A stretch of DNA of 64,000 nucleotides, from NCBI RefSeq assembly GCF_022695595.1, contig NZ_CP074380.1, positions 2,163,501-2,227,500 of the forward strand, in the 5' to 3' direction. Under the pieces are notes generated by a model. It worked only from the letters and a program-made list of their open reading frames with translations. It ran no database searches and had not been told where the DNA came from. This document shows positions 40,045-47,955 of this stretch, piece by piece (position 1 is the first letter of the stretch; the number at the start of each line of letters is the position of its first letter). Source of the DNA: Streptomyces sp. MST-110588 (GTDB lineage: Bacteria; Actinomycetota; Actinomycetes; Streptomycetales; Streptomycetaceae). A program made the translations under genes and the position numbers.

Positions 40045-41037
40045 GTGGAGCGCAGGACAATCGGTGCGGCAGCCCTCGAAGTGGGTGCTATCGGACTCGG
40101 CTGTATGCCGATGAGCTGGGGATACACCGAATCGCAGCGCAGCGGGGAAAGCTCGCTGCGGACCGTGCACACCGCGCTCGACCGGGGCTGCACCCTGCTG
40201 GACACCGCCGACATGTACGGCCCGTTCACCAACGAGCTGCTGGTGGGGCGGGCGCTGAAGAAACGCCGCTCCGAGGCGTTCGTCTCGACCAAGGTCGGGC
40301 TCCTGGTGGGCGACCAGCACATCGTCGCCAACGGCCGGCCGGGCTATGTGAAGCGGGCCTGCGACGCGTCCCTGCGGCGGCTCCAGACCGACCACATCGA
40401 CCTCTACCAACTGCACCGCCCCGACCCCGAGGTACCGATCGAGGAGACCTGGGGCGCCATGGCGGAGCTGGTGGCGGCGGGGAAGGTGCGGGCGCTGGGG
40501 CTGTGCGCCGTGGGGGCGCGCGCGGGGCGGCGGCGGGGCGCACGGCTGCACGACCTCACCCTGCGCCAACTGGAACGCGTCCAGCAGGTGTTCCCCGTCA
40601 GCAGCGTGGAGGCCGAACTGTCGGTGTGGTCCCCGGAGGCACTGGACGCGCTGCTGCCGTGGTGCACCTCACGCGGCGTGGGCTTCCTGGCGGCCATGCC
40701 GTTGGGCAACGGCTTCCTCACCGGGACGCTCACACCTGGGCAGGGCTTCGAACCGGCTGACATACGGGCGCGCCACCCGCGTTTCACCGCGGAGATGATG
40801 GCCGCCAACCAGCCGGTCGTGGCGGGGCTGCGGCGGGTGGGCGCGCGGTACGGCGCGACGCCCGGCCAGGTCGCGCTGGCGTGGGTACTGGCGCAGGGGC
40901 CGCACGTGGTGCCCGTACCGGGGACGAAGAAGGAACGCTGGGCCGCGCAGAACGCCAAGGCGGCCGACCTGGTGCTCGACCGCCGGGACCTGGCGGAGAT
41001 CGCGGCGCTGCCGCGGGCGCGGGAGTCGTGGGACTGA
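40045..41037 (+). CDS. Aldo/keto reductase
   Basis: A 330-residue NADPH-dependent reductase. The catalytic tetrad is in place: Asp53 and Tyr58 (LLDTADMYGP), Lys83 (STKVG) and His124 (YQLHRPD). GALGLGC-type N-terminal sequence (VGAIGLGCMPMSWGYTES) and PVPGTKKERWAAQN for cofactor binding agree with the family. It starts at GTG. An Arg/Gly-rich insertion (GARAGRRRGARLHD, about residues 153-166) is unusual at the position where other members have GVSN-like sequence; it might reflect two compensating base errors. The substrate is unknown. Confidence 0.88.
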   Translation: MERRTIGAAALEVGAIGLGCMPMSWGYTESQRSGESSLRTVHTALDRGCTLLDTADMYGPFTNELLVGRALKKRRSEAFVSTKVGLLVGDQHIVANGRPGYVKRACDASLRRLQTDHIDLYQLHRPDPEVPIEETWGAMAELVAAGKVRALGLCAVGARAGRRRGARLHDLTLRQLERVQQVFPVSSVEAELSVWSPEALDALLPWCTSRGVGFLAAMPLGNGFLTGTLTPGQGFEPADIRARHPRFTAEMMAANQPVVAGLRRVGARYGATPGQVALAWVLAQGPHVVPVPGTKKERWAAQNAKAADLVLDRRDLAEIAALPRARESWD

Positions 41038-41129
41038 CCGCCGTGGGATCTTCCGCCGTGGGAACTTCCGCCGTGCGCCGGGAACCCGTGATCGGCCGGA
41101 GGCTGCCGAAGACGACCGGCCTCGCGCGG

Positions 41130-41195
41130 GCACCCGTACGTCCCGGCAGCGGCACCCGTACGTATCGGCAGCGGCACCCGTAGGTCCCGGCGGTG
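41130..41195. repeat. Three 22-bp tandem repeats upstream of the sugar dehydrogenase
   Basis: Three adjacent 22-base units beginning GCACCCGTA, two nearly identical and one diverged. They lie 117-182 bases upstream of the start of the lipoprotein gene. A further run of GTTCCCGCC-type repeats fills 41221-41290. Confidence 0.8.
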
Positions 41196-41311
41196 TGGTA
41201 CCGCATGTGATGTCGTTGTCACCGTCGTTCCCGTCGTACGCCGTTCCCGCCGTTCCCGTGGCTGCCGCCGTTCCCGCCGTTTCCGCCCTGCCGACGAGAG
41301 GACCCTCTGCC

Positions 41312-42526
41312 GTGCAACACCGCTCCACGACCGCCGCGCTGGCCGTCGCCGCCCTGCTCCTGGCCGCGGGGTGCTCCTCCGGCGGCTCCGGACCGGGGGA
41401 TTCCGGCGCCTCCGCCTCCCCTTCCGCCCAGGGCCACGCCGGCGGCACCGCGCCTTCCGCCCCCGCCACCGGCCGCCCCTCCCCCTCCGCGCCGCCCGCC
41501 AAGGGGTCGGTGAAGGTGGTGCGCACACTCACCACCGGCCTGAAATCACCCTGGGGCCTGGCCCCGCTGCCCGGCGGCGACCTCCTGGTCTCCTCGCGGG
41601 ACACCGGGAAGCTCCTGCGGATCTCGGCGGACGGCGGGAAGCAGACGGAAGTGGGCTCCGTGCCGGGGGTGGCGCCGGGTGGCGAAGGCGGACTGCTGGG
41701 CATCGCGGTGTCCCCGTCGTTCGGCACGGACCATCTGGTGTACGCGTACTTCACCACCGAGTCGGACAACCGCATCGCCCGCATGATCTACGACGACCGC
41801 AAGCCCCGCGGTGCTCAACTGGGCGCTCCGGACACCGTGTTCAAGGGCATCCCCAAGGGCCAGATCCACAACGGCGGCCGGATCGCCTTCGGCCCGGACA
41901 AGATGCTGTACGTGGGGACCGGCGAGACCGGCGAGAGGGGCCTGGCCCAGGACAAGAAGTCGCCGGCCGGCAAGATCCTGCGGATGACGCCGGACGGCGA
42001 ACCGGCGCACGGAAACCCCGAGGGCGACTCGGTGGTGTACTCCTACGGCCACCGCAACGTCCAGGGGCTGGCCTGGGGGCCGGACAAGCGGCTGTGGGCC
42101 TCGGAGTTCGGGCAGGACACCTGGGACGAACTCAACCTGATCGGCCCGGGGAAGAACTACGGCTGGCCCGAGGTGGAGGGCAGGGCGGCGGATGGCGGCT
42201 CGTCCTTCGTCGACCCCGTCGCCCAGTGGAAGACCGCGGACGCCTCCCCCAGCGGCATCGCGTACGCCAAGGGTTCGGTCTGGATGGCGGGGCTGCGCGG
42301 CGAACGGCTGTGGCGCATCCCCGTCGGCACCCCGGCCGCGGGGCCCGGCGGCGACGTGAAGCCGGTGGCCGCACCGCAGGACTTCCTCAAGGGCGCGTAC
42401 GGGCGGCTGCGTACGGTCGTGGCGACCGATGACGGGACCGGGCTGTGGCTGGTCACCAGCAACACCGACGGCCGCGGCACGCCGGGCAAGGACGACGACC
42501 GCGTCCTGCTGCTGAAGGTGACCTGA
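41312..42526 (+). CDS. PQQ-dependent sugar dehydrogenase (glucose/sorbosone dehydrogenase) lipoprotein
   Basis: A 404-residue lipoprotein. The signal ends with lipobox LLAAGC, so Cys21 should be acylated and the protein anchored outside the membrane. A Ser/Ala/Pro linker follows. The beta-propeller has the family signatures LKSPWGLAPLPGGDLLVSSR, EGGLLGIAVSPSF, HNGGRIAFGPDKMLYVGTGE and SYGHRNVQGLAWGPDKRLWA, and ends with VRLLKVT-like sequence. Quinoprotein aldose dehydrogenases oxidise sugars with PQQ; the acceptor is not known. The GTG at 41312 gives a clean signal peptide with GAGAGGA upstream; longer starts add a non-typical N-terminus. Confidence 0.88.
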   Translation: MQHRSTTAALAVAALLLAAGCSSGGSGPGDSGASASPSAQGHAGGTAPSAPATGRPSPSAPPAKGSVKVVRTLTTGLKSPWGLAPLPGGDLLVSSRDTGKLLRISADGGKQTEVGSVPGVAPGGEGGLLGIAVSPSFGTDHLVYAYFTTESDNRIARMIYDDRKPRGAQLGAPDTVFKGIPKGQIHNGGRIAFGPDKMLYVGTGETGERGLAQDKKSPAGKILRMTPDGEPAHGNPEGDSVVYSYGHRNVQGLAWGPDKRLWASEFGQDTWDELNLIGPGKNYGWPEVEGRAADGGSSFVDPVAQWKTADASPSGIAYAKGSVWMAGLRGERLWRIPVGTPAAGPGGDVKPVAAPQDFLKGAYGRLRTVVATDDGTGLWLVTSNTDGRGTPGKDDDRVLLLKVT

Positions 42527-42561
42527 CCGGCCTCCCGCCGCCCGGCCGCGGGAACAATCCC

Positions 42562-42592
42562 GGGCGGACACCCGTTCCCCAGGTGTCCGCCC
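42562..42592. terminator. Hairpin terminator downstream of the sugar dehydrogenase
   Basis: A perfect 11-bp inverted repeat (GGGCGGACACC and its complement) with a 9-base loop, 36 bases after the stop codon. Confidence 0.8.
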
Positions 42593-42659
42593 GCGCTCAC
42601 GGCGGGGCGGGCGTCACGGCACAGCAGGGCAGGGCATGACCTCGCCGAAAGGGGGCCGG

Positions 42660-42911
42660 ATGTTCAACCTCGTGGAGGAGCTGTTCTCCCCGGGCCGGGG
42701 GCACACCGAGGAGGAGCGGCAGCGGATGACGCTGGTCGTCGACGACACCGGTGACTCCGACCCCGGCAAGGGCCCGATAGACCTCTCCTCCGGCAAGGTC
42801 CTGGTCAGACCGGCCGACCCCGGCGCCCACGCCGCGCCACACGACCCGGACGACCCGCACAGCCCGGACGATCCGGGCGCCCCGGACGACCCGGGCGACC
42901 CGCACGAGTAG
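42660..42911 (+). CDS. DUF6191-like small protein
   Basis: An 83-residue protein MFNLVEELFSPGRGHTEEER, then LVVDDTGDSDPGKGPIDLSS and GKVLVRPADPG. The pattern FEELFxPGRxHTxxER...DPGxGPIDLxSG is one I recall as a conserved small family in Streptomyces. The C-terminal 30 residues are a low-complexity stretch of Pro-Asp repeats (DPDDPHSPDDPGAPDDPGDP), encoded by repeated GACCC units. An in-frame ATG at 42636 is an alternative start. Its function is unknown. Confidence 0.75.
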   Translation: MFNLVEELFSPGRGHTEEERQRMTLVVDDTGDSDPGKGPIDLSSGKVLVRPADPGAHAAPHDPDDPHSPDDPGAPDDPGDPHE

Positions 42912-43009
42912 CCCGTCGGCCGTCCGGCCCGCCCGGGGCGCACCACCCTCGGCAGCCCGTCCGGTCCGTCTCGTCCCTGCGCGGCAGCCGGTCCGGTCCG
43001 CCCGTCCCC

Positions 43010-46000
43010 TCAGACCACCACGCCCGGTTCCGTCTCGCTGAACAGCCGCAGCCGGTGCGCCAGCGCCCCGGCCTCGCCGCGGCCCGAAACCCCCAGCTTG
43101 GCCAGGATGTTGGAGACGTGGACGCTGGCCGTCTTGGGGGAGATGAACAGCTCGTCGGCTATCTGGCGGTTGCTGCGGCCCGCCGCGACCAGCCGCAGGA
43201 CGTCCCGTTCGCGCGGTGTCAGCCCCAGCGTCCGCGCCGGCTCCCCGGCCCGCTCGGCGCCGTCCGGGCCCGACCGGCCCGCCCCTGCCGCACCAGCCGC
43301 ACCCGTCGCACCGTCCGCCGTCGGGAGCACCACTCTGGCGCGCTGGGCCAGGAGGGCGATCCCGTCCTCCAGCGGGCGGGCCCCCAGGGACCGGGCGGCG
43401 GCGTACGCCTGGGCCAGCAGCAGCGGCACCGCCTCGCGCGGCGTACGGCCCTCCAGGCCCTGCGTCGCGCGCTCACCGTGGTGCAGCAGCGACTCCGCCC
43501 ACCGGTAGCAGGCCCAGGCCAGCTCGTACGGCCGCTCCAGCGGCTCGAAGGCGGCCACCGCCTCGGCCCAGCGGTCCGGCGCCTCCTGGTCGGCGGCGCG
43601 CAGCAGCTCCGCCTCCACGGCGCGGGCGTACGCCTCCCACACCGGCGCCGACCGCGCCGTGCCCTTGGCGGTCTCCCGGATGCGGGCCAGCGCCACCGTC
43701 CGGCCCGGCCCGGCCACCGGCAGCCCGCGGGCCTCGGATTCGGCGGACGCCGCCGACCACAGCAGGGGCCAGACGTAGCGCTGGGTGCCCGGCGGGAAGC
43801 CGGCTTCCCGGGCCTGCTGGAGCGTGTCGCGCACGTCCAGGATGCGCCCCCGGGCCGCGGCGGTCTCCAGGGTGAAGCGCGCGATGGGGATCGTGTGCTG
43901 CGGCTGCGGGTCGTGGGTGCCGTTGTTCTCCCGGTAGACGGCCAGTTCCCGTTCGGCCTCGGCCAGCTCGCCGCGCCGTACGGCCAGGTCGACGAGCCGG
44001 TTGGCGGCCAGCGCCAGCGTCCGCCCGCCCATGGCCCGCTTGCGGGCCTCCAGCGCCGCCGCGTGTGCCTCCTCCCAGCGGCCCAGCGACTGCAACGACT
44101 GCGAGAGGTTGGCGTTCATCCAGCTCGTACTGCCCTTCAGGCCGTAGTGCAGGGTGTGCCCCACGCCGCGCTCCGCGACCGCCACCGCCTCCCGGGAGCG
44201 GCCCACGCCCTCCAGGGCTGAGGCGTAGTTGATGTGGCCGCGGGAGACGACGGAGAAGAAGCCGCGGTCCACGGCCCGCTCCAGCGCCGCGCACATCTCG
44301 GCCAGCCCGCTGTCCACCTCTCCGGAGTCGATCCGCAGTCCCGCCAGCGTCACCCTGGAGCTCAGCTCTGCCTCCTCGTCGCCGACGAGCCGGGCCAGCT
44401 CCACGGCGCGCTCGGCGGTGGGGAAGCTGTCCGGTCCCGGTTCGTGGAGCACCGCCCAGCTCGCGGCCTGGGCGAGCACGGCCGCGTGCACCGAGGACGG
44501 CGGCAGCCCGCGTACCAGCTCCTGGGCGCGGCCCAGTTCGGCCCAGCCGTCGCCGCGGCCGGTGCTCTGGGCGAGCCGGGAGCACTGGAGCAGGAACCAG
44601 GCCGTGCGCAGCGGGTCGTGGCCGTCGTCCAGTTGGCGCAGGGCGCGCTTGGCGACCGTGAAGGCCCGTTCGTTGTCGCCGGCCAGCCGCGCGGCCACCA
44701 CGATCTCGGCGAGCAGGTCCATGAAGTGCAGCGCGTCGTCGTCACAGCCGCACGAGGGGTATGCCTCCGCGTAGTCCATCGGGCGGACCGTCTGGCGGAC
44801 GTCCTTGGGCACGTCGTCCCACAGCTCCAGCGCCCGTTCCAGCAGGCCGAGCTTTTCGGCGTAGGCGTGGCGCCGGCGGGCCTGGACCGAGGCGGCCAGG
44901 ACGGCCGGCAGCGCCTTGGCGGGGTCGTGGGCGTGGTACCAGTAGCTGGCCAGGCGGGTGGCGTGGACGTCGGACCGTACGAGTGAGGGGTCGGCCTCCA
45001 GGGCCTGGGCGTAGCGGCGGTTGAGGCGGGTGCGCTCACCGGGCAGCAGGTCGTCCCCGATGGCCTCGCGCACCAGTGCGTGCCGGAAGCGGTAGCCCGT
45101 GCCGTCCTGGCTGGGGACCAGCAGGTTGGAGCCGACGGCGGCGCGCAGTGCCTCGATGAGGTCGTCCTCGGGCAGCCCGCAGACGGCGGCGAGCAGTTCG
45201 TGTTCGACCGTCGAGCCGCCCTCGGCGGCGGTGCGCACCACCCGCTGGGCGTTCTCCGGCAGCGCCTCGACCCGTACGAGCAGCAGGTCGCGCAGCGGGT
45301 CGCTCAGGCCGGGCAGGGCGCAGTCCTCGATGCCGCGGGCCAGCTCCTCGACGAAGAAGGCGTTGCCTTCGGAGCGCTCGAAGACCCGGTCGACCAGCGA
45401 CTCTTCGGGATCGGCGCCCTGGATGCCGGCGATCTGGGAGCGGACCTCGGCACGGTTGAAGCGGGCCAGCTCCACCCTGCGGACCGTACGCATCCGGTCG
45501 ATCTCGGCGAGGAAGGGGCGCAGCGGGTGCCGGCGGTGGATGTCGTCGGAGCGGTAGGTGGCGACCAGGAGGACGCGCGCGTCGTGCAGGGCGCGCAGCA
45601 GGTAGGCGAACAGCTCCCGGGTGGAGCGGTCGGCCCAGTGGAGGTCCTCGATGACGACGAGGAGGGTGCGGCGGGCGGCGAGGCGCTCCAGGAGGCGCGC
45701 GGTCAGCTCGAAGAGGCGGGCGCGGCCGTGCTCGTCCTCCCGCGCCTCGCCCGCGGTCTCGCCCAGCTCGGGCAGGATACGGGCCAGTTCGCCTTCCTGG
45801 CCCGCGACGGCCGCGGCGACCTCCTCGCCCAACTGCCCGTTGAGGGTGTGCAGGATCGCGGAGAAGGGGGCGAAGGGCAGTCCCTCGGAGCCGATCTCGA
45901 TGCAGCCGCCGAGTGCGACGACCACGTCCTCGCCGCGGGCGGATTCCACGAACTCCTCGATGAGACGCGTCTTGCCGACGCCCGCTTCACCGCCGACGAG

Positions 46001-46120
46001 CAGCGCCTGCGGTTCGCTCGACGCGGTGACGTCGGCGAGCGCGGCATCGAGGATGCCGAGTTCGCCGGCGCGGCCGACGAATACTGGACTGACGGTTCTG
46101 GTCTCCACGCCGCTGAGCAT
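43010..46120 (-). CDS. LuxR-family regulator of the large ATP-binding (LAL) type
   Basis: A 1036-residue regulator. The N-terminal AAA ATPase has Walker A VGGEAGVGKTRL (about residues 41-52) and Walker B LLVVIEDLHWADRS. A long helical TPR-like region follows. The C-terminus is the LuxR/GerE helix-turn-helix LTPRERDVLRLVAAGRSNRQ, then FISPKTASVHVSNILAKLGV. LAL regulators control sugar metabolism or secondary-metabolite clusters in response to nucleotides or maltose; no obvious target gene cluster lies next to this one. The start could be the ATG at 46120 or a GTG four codons later; neither has a strong ribosome-binding site. Confidence 0.88.
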   Translation of the reverse strand: MLSGVETRTVSPVFVGRAGELGILDAALADVTASSEPQALLVGGEAGVGKTRLIEEFVESARGEDVVVALGGCIEIGSEGLPFAPFSAILHTLNGQLGEEVAAAVAGQEGELARILPELGETAGEAREDEHGRARLFELTARLLERLAARRTLLVVIEDLHWADRSTRELFAYLLRALHDARVLLVATYRSDDIHRRHPLRPFLAEIDRMRTVRRVELARFNRAEVRSQIAGIQGADPEESLVDRVFERSEGNAFFVEELARGIEDCALPGLSDPLRDLLLVRVEALPENAQRVVRTAAEGGSTVEHELLAAVCGLPEDDLIEALRAAVGSNLLVPSQDGTGYRFRHALVREAIGDDLLPGERTRLNRRYAQALEADPSLVRSDVHATRLASYWYHAHDPAKALPAVLAASVQARRRHAYAEKLGLLERALELWDDVPKDVRQTVRPMDYAEAYPSCGCDDDALHFMDLLAEIVVAARLAGDNERAFTVAKRALRQLDDGHDPLRTAWFLLQCSRLAQSTGRGDGWAELGRAQELVRGLPPSSVHAAVLAQAASWAVLHEPGPDSFPTAERAVELARLVGDEEAELSSRVTLAGLRIDSGEVDSGLAEMCAALERAVDRGFFSVVSRGHINYASALEGVGRSREAVAVAERGVGHTLHYGLKGSTSWMNANLSQSLQSLGRWEEAHAAALEARKRAMGGRTLALAANRLVDLAVRRGELAEAERELAVYRENNGTHDPQPQHTIPIARFTLETAAARGRILDVRDTLQQAREAGFPPGTQRYVWPLLWSAASAESEARGLPVAGPGRTVALARIRETAKGTARSAPVWEAYARAVEAELLRAADQEAPDRWAEAVAAFEPLERPYELAWACYRWAESLLHHGERATQGLEGRTPREAVPLLLAQAYAAARSLGARPLEDGIALLAQRARVVLPTADGATGAAGAAGAGRSGPDGAERAGEPARTLGLTPRERDVLRLVAAGRSNRQIADELFISPKTASVHVSNILAKLGVSGRGEAGALAHRLRLFSETEPGVVV

Positions 46121-46186
46121 GGCACAGGGGTACGACAGTCCGGCAGTGGACTTGATCACGCGGGACAGCACGCCCGGCTCCGGTGC

Positions 46187-46381
46187 TCAGGCGGCGGCGC
46201 GGTAGGCCCGCGCGTCCCGGCTCCGTCCGCTCCTCACCTGCCCTTCGGGTTCGCCCTGTCCGGTACGGGCCCGCTGCTCGCCGTACTGCCCCCGGACGGC
46301 TTCACGGGCCAGCCGGTAGGCGTCGGCCTCGCGGCGCAGTTCCTCGTGACGGATCCGCTGCTCCAGCTCGAAGTAGTACAT
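46187..46381 (-). CDS. Small conserved Streptomyces protein, 64 aa
   Basis: A 64-residue protein MYYFELEQRIRHEELRREAD, then AYRLAREAVRGQYGEQR and a basic tail. AAGGGAG precedes the ATG by six to eight bases. Highly charged helix with heptad-like spacing suggests a coiled coil. I recall close relatives across Streptomyces. Function unknown. Confidence 0.7.
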   Translation of the reverse strand: MYYFELEQRIRHEELRREADAYRLAREAVRGQYGEQRARTGQGEPEGQVRSGRSRDARAYRAAA

Positions 46382-46504
46382 TCCGGCACTCCCTTGGCGA
46401 GGCGGTGGCGGTGTCTCCGCCGTGGTGTCCGCCGTTCGCCGATGTGCCTCCAGCTTCGTCGCCAAGGGGTCCCGGCCACATCGGGCGGCTTCCCGATCTC
46501 TGCG

Positions 46505-46659
46505 TCCTAGGGGTCCTTAGGAGCCCTGCCGGCCGGTCTTAGAGGGGCCGGGAAACACGCCGGCGGGCCTTAGTCAGGGGCGGAGGTCATGCCGTACGGC
46601 CTCGGAGAAGACCGTAGCGGCGGCGGTTTGCCTAAGAACCGGGCCGTCCGCTCTTAGGG
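46505..46659. promoter_or_regulatory. Cluster of CTTAG-type motifs
   Basis: Within about 155 bases CTTAG or its complement CTAAG occurs five times: TCCTTAGGA (46514-46522, a palindrome), GTCTTAGAG (46536), GCCTTAGTC (46567), GCCTAAGAA (46630) and CTCTTAGGG (46651); TCCTAGGGG is next to the first. CTAG/TTAG words are rare in Streptomyces DNA. They lie upstream of the 64-aa gene and at the 3' end of the next gene. They may be binding sites for an unknown regulator. Confidence 0.35.
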
Positions 46660-47183
46660 AGGGCGGGCAGGCTCGCGAACAGGTCGAAGTACATGCCCGC
46701 GGAGACCAGGATCCCCAGTACGCCCAGGGCGAGGCCGCCCCAGGCGACGGCCTTGGCCCAGGTCGCGCGCGGACGGCTCAGTGCCACCGCCGACACGATC
46801 ACGGCCAGCAGCGCGAAGGCGCCGTTGACCAGGGCGGTGGTGTGCCAGGGCGTGCCGTAGAGCGTGGCGATCTGGTCGCCGGCCCGGCCCGTCTGGACCT
46901 TGATCTGACCGACCAGCGTCGCGCGCTGCGTCAGGATCGTGCCCGCCCAGGTGCCGGTCAGCGAGGCCAGTCCCAGGGCCGCGCCGACGACGGCCGCGGC
47001 CCCGGCGGCGATGCCGGTGGCTCCTTCGGCGGGGGTGGCCGGTGCGGGCGCGGTGGCCGGTGCGGGCGCGGTCTCCTCGGGGCCTTCCGATTCCGCGTTG
47101 CCTTCGGTCTCTTCGCTCCCGGTGGTCACGATCTCGTCACCGGTGAGCGTTTCGTCACGTTTATCGGTATTGGTCGTTGCCAT
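46632..47183 (-). CDS. Membrane protein, unknown function
   Basis: A 183-residue protein. The first 55 residues are acidic and Glu/Ala/Pro-rich (GSEETEGNAESEGPEETAPA). Three hydrophobic segments follow: GIAAGAAAVVGAALGLASLT, TTALVNGAFALLAVIVSAVA and VAWGGLALGVLGILVSAGMY. A loop GQIKVQTGRAGDQIATLYGT lies between the first and second. I do not recognise a named family. Start ATG at 47183 with MATTNTDKRDETLTGDE. Confidence 0.75.
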   Translation of the reverse strand: MATTNTDKRDETLTGDEIVTTGSEETEGNAESEGPEETAPAPATAPAPATPAEGATGIAAGAAAVVGAALGLASLTGTWAGTILTQRATLVGQIKVQTGRAGDQIATLYGTPWHTTALVNGAFALLAVIVSAVALSRPRATWAKAVAWGGLALGVLGILVSAGMYFDLFASLPALPKSGRPGS

Positions 47184-47320
47184 GGCCGCGACCGTAGGCG
47201 CCGCGTCTGAGAGTCGTATGAGAGCCGCGGTACGGACGGCCGCGGTACGGACACGGACGGCCGGACCGCGGACGGCCGCCGTACGGGCCCGATGCCCGGC
47301 CCGTACGTACGGTCTCGCCG

Positions 47321-47797
47321 CTACCCGCGCTTGGAGGTGATCCGGAAGGTGGCCAGCCTCTTGCCCGAGCCGCTGTGGTTGGCCCCCACCACGTCACCGC
47401 TCGCCGAGCGCAGGGCCCCGTCGGCGGCACAGGAGTACTTCGTGATGTCCGGGCGGGCCTCCATCGTTCCGGCGAGCGCGGTCCACCGGCGGACCACTTC
47501 CGTACGCGGATCGCCCTTGGCGGCGCTGGTGTCCATCTCGTGCCCCGTGCCGTCTTTGACCACGAGGTGGTACTGAGTGCGTTTCTCGACCTTGGCGCTG
47601 CCCTTCTGCACCGGCGCGTGCAGCGGCGCGTAGACCAGCTTGTAGTCGCTTCCCATCAGGTAGGACTCGCGGGAGCCGCAGACGGGCGGCGTGGCGGATG
47701 CCGCGGCGGACGGGGCGGGCGCGGAGGACGCGGGAAGGGCGCTGCCCATCAGAAGTACGGTGACCGCGGCGGCCACGGCTCCGGCGCTGCGTCGCAT
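47321..47797 (-). CDS. Small secreted protein, unknown function
   Basis: A 158-residue protein with a Sec signal peptide (MRRSAGAVAAAVTVLLMGSA, cleavage near LPASSA). The mature part has two cysteines (PPVCGSRESY and ITKYSCAADG), likely one disulfide, and segments YHLVVKDGTGHEMDTSAA and VRRWTALAGTMEARP. AAAGGGATGG precedes the ATG at 47797. No family assigned. Confidence 0.7.
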   Translation of the reverse strand: MRRSAGAVAAAVTVLLMGSALPASSAPAPSAAASATPPVCGSRESYLMGSDYKLVYAPLHAPVQKGSAKVEKRTQYHLVVKDGTGHEMDTSAAKGDPRTEVVRRWTALAGTMEARPDITKYSCAADGALRSASGDVVGANHSGSGKRLATFRITSKRG

Positions 47798-47955
47798 GGA
47801 ACCATCCCTTTCGTCAGGTATGTGTCGGACGCCCAGGGGCATGCCCGGCCACCGCCGGTGCACTTCTTCAGCCCGCGGAGTTCGCCCTGACGAGGGACAT
47901 CATGGGACCGGAGTGACGCATGTGGGGGTTGTGGCCCGACGTACGGCACCCGCGC

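Noticed and set aside
42636..42659. Start of the DUF6191-like protein at the ATG 42636.
   Set aside because: The conserved sequence begins at MFNLVEELF (42660) with GGGGG just upstream; the earlier start remains possible but is less supported.
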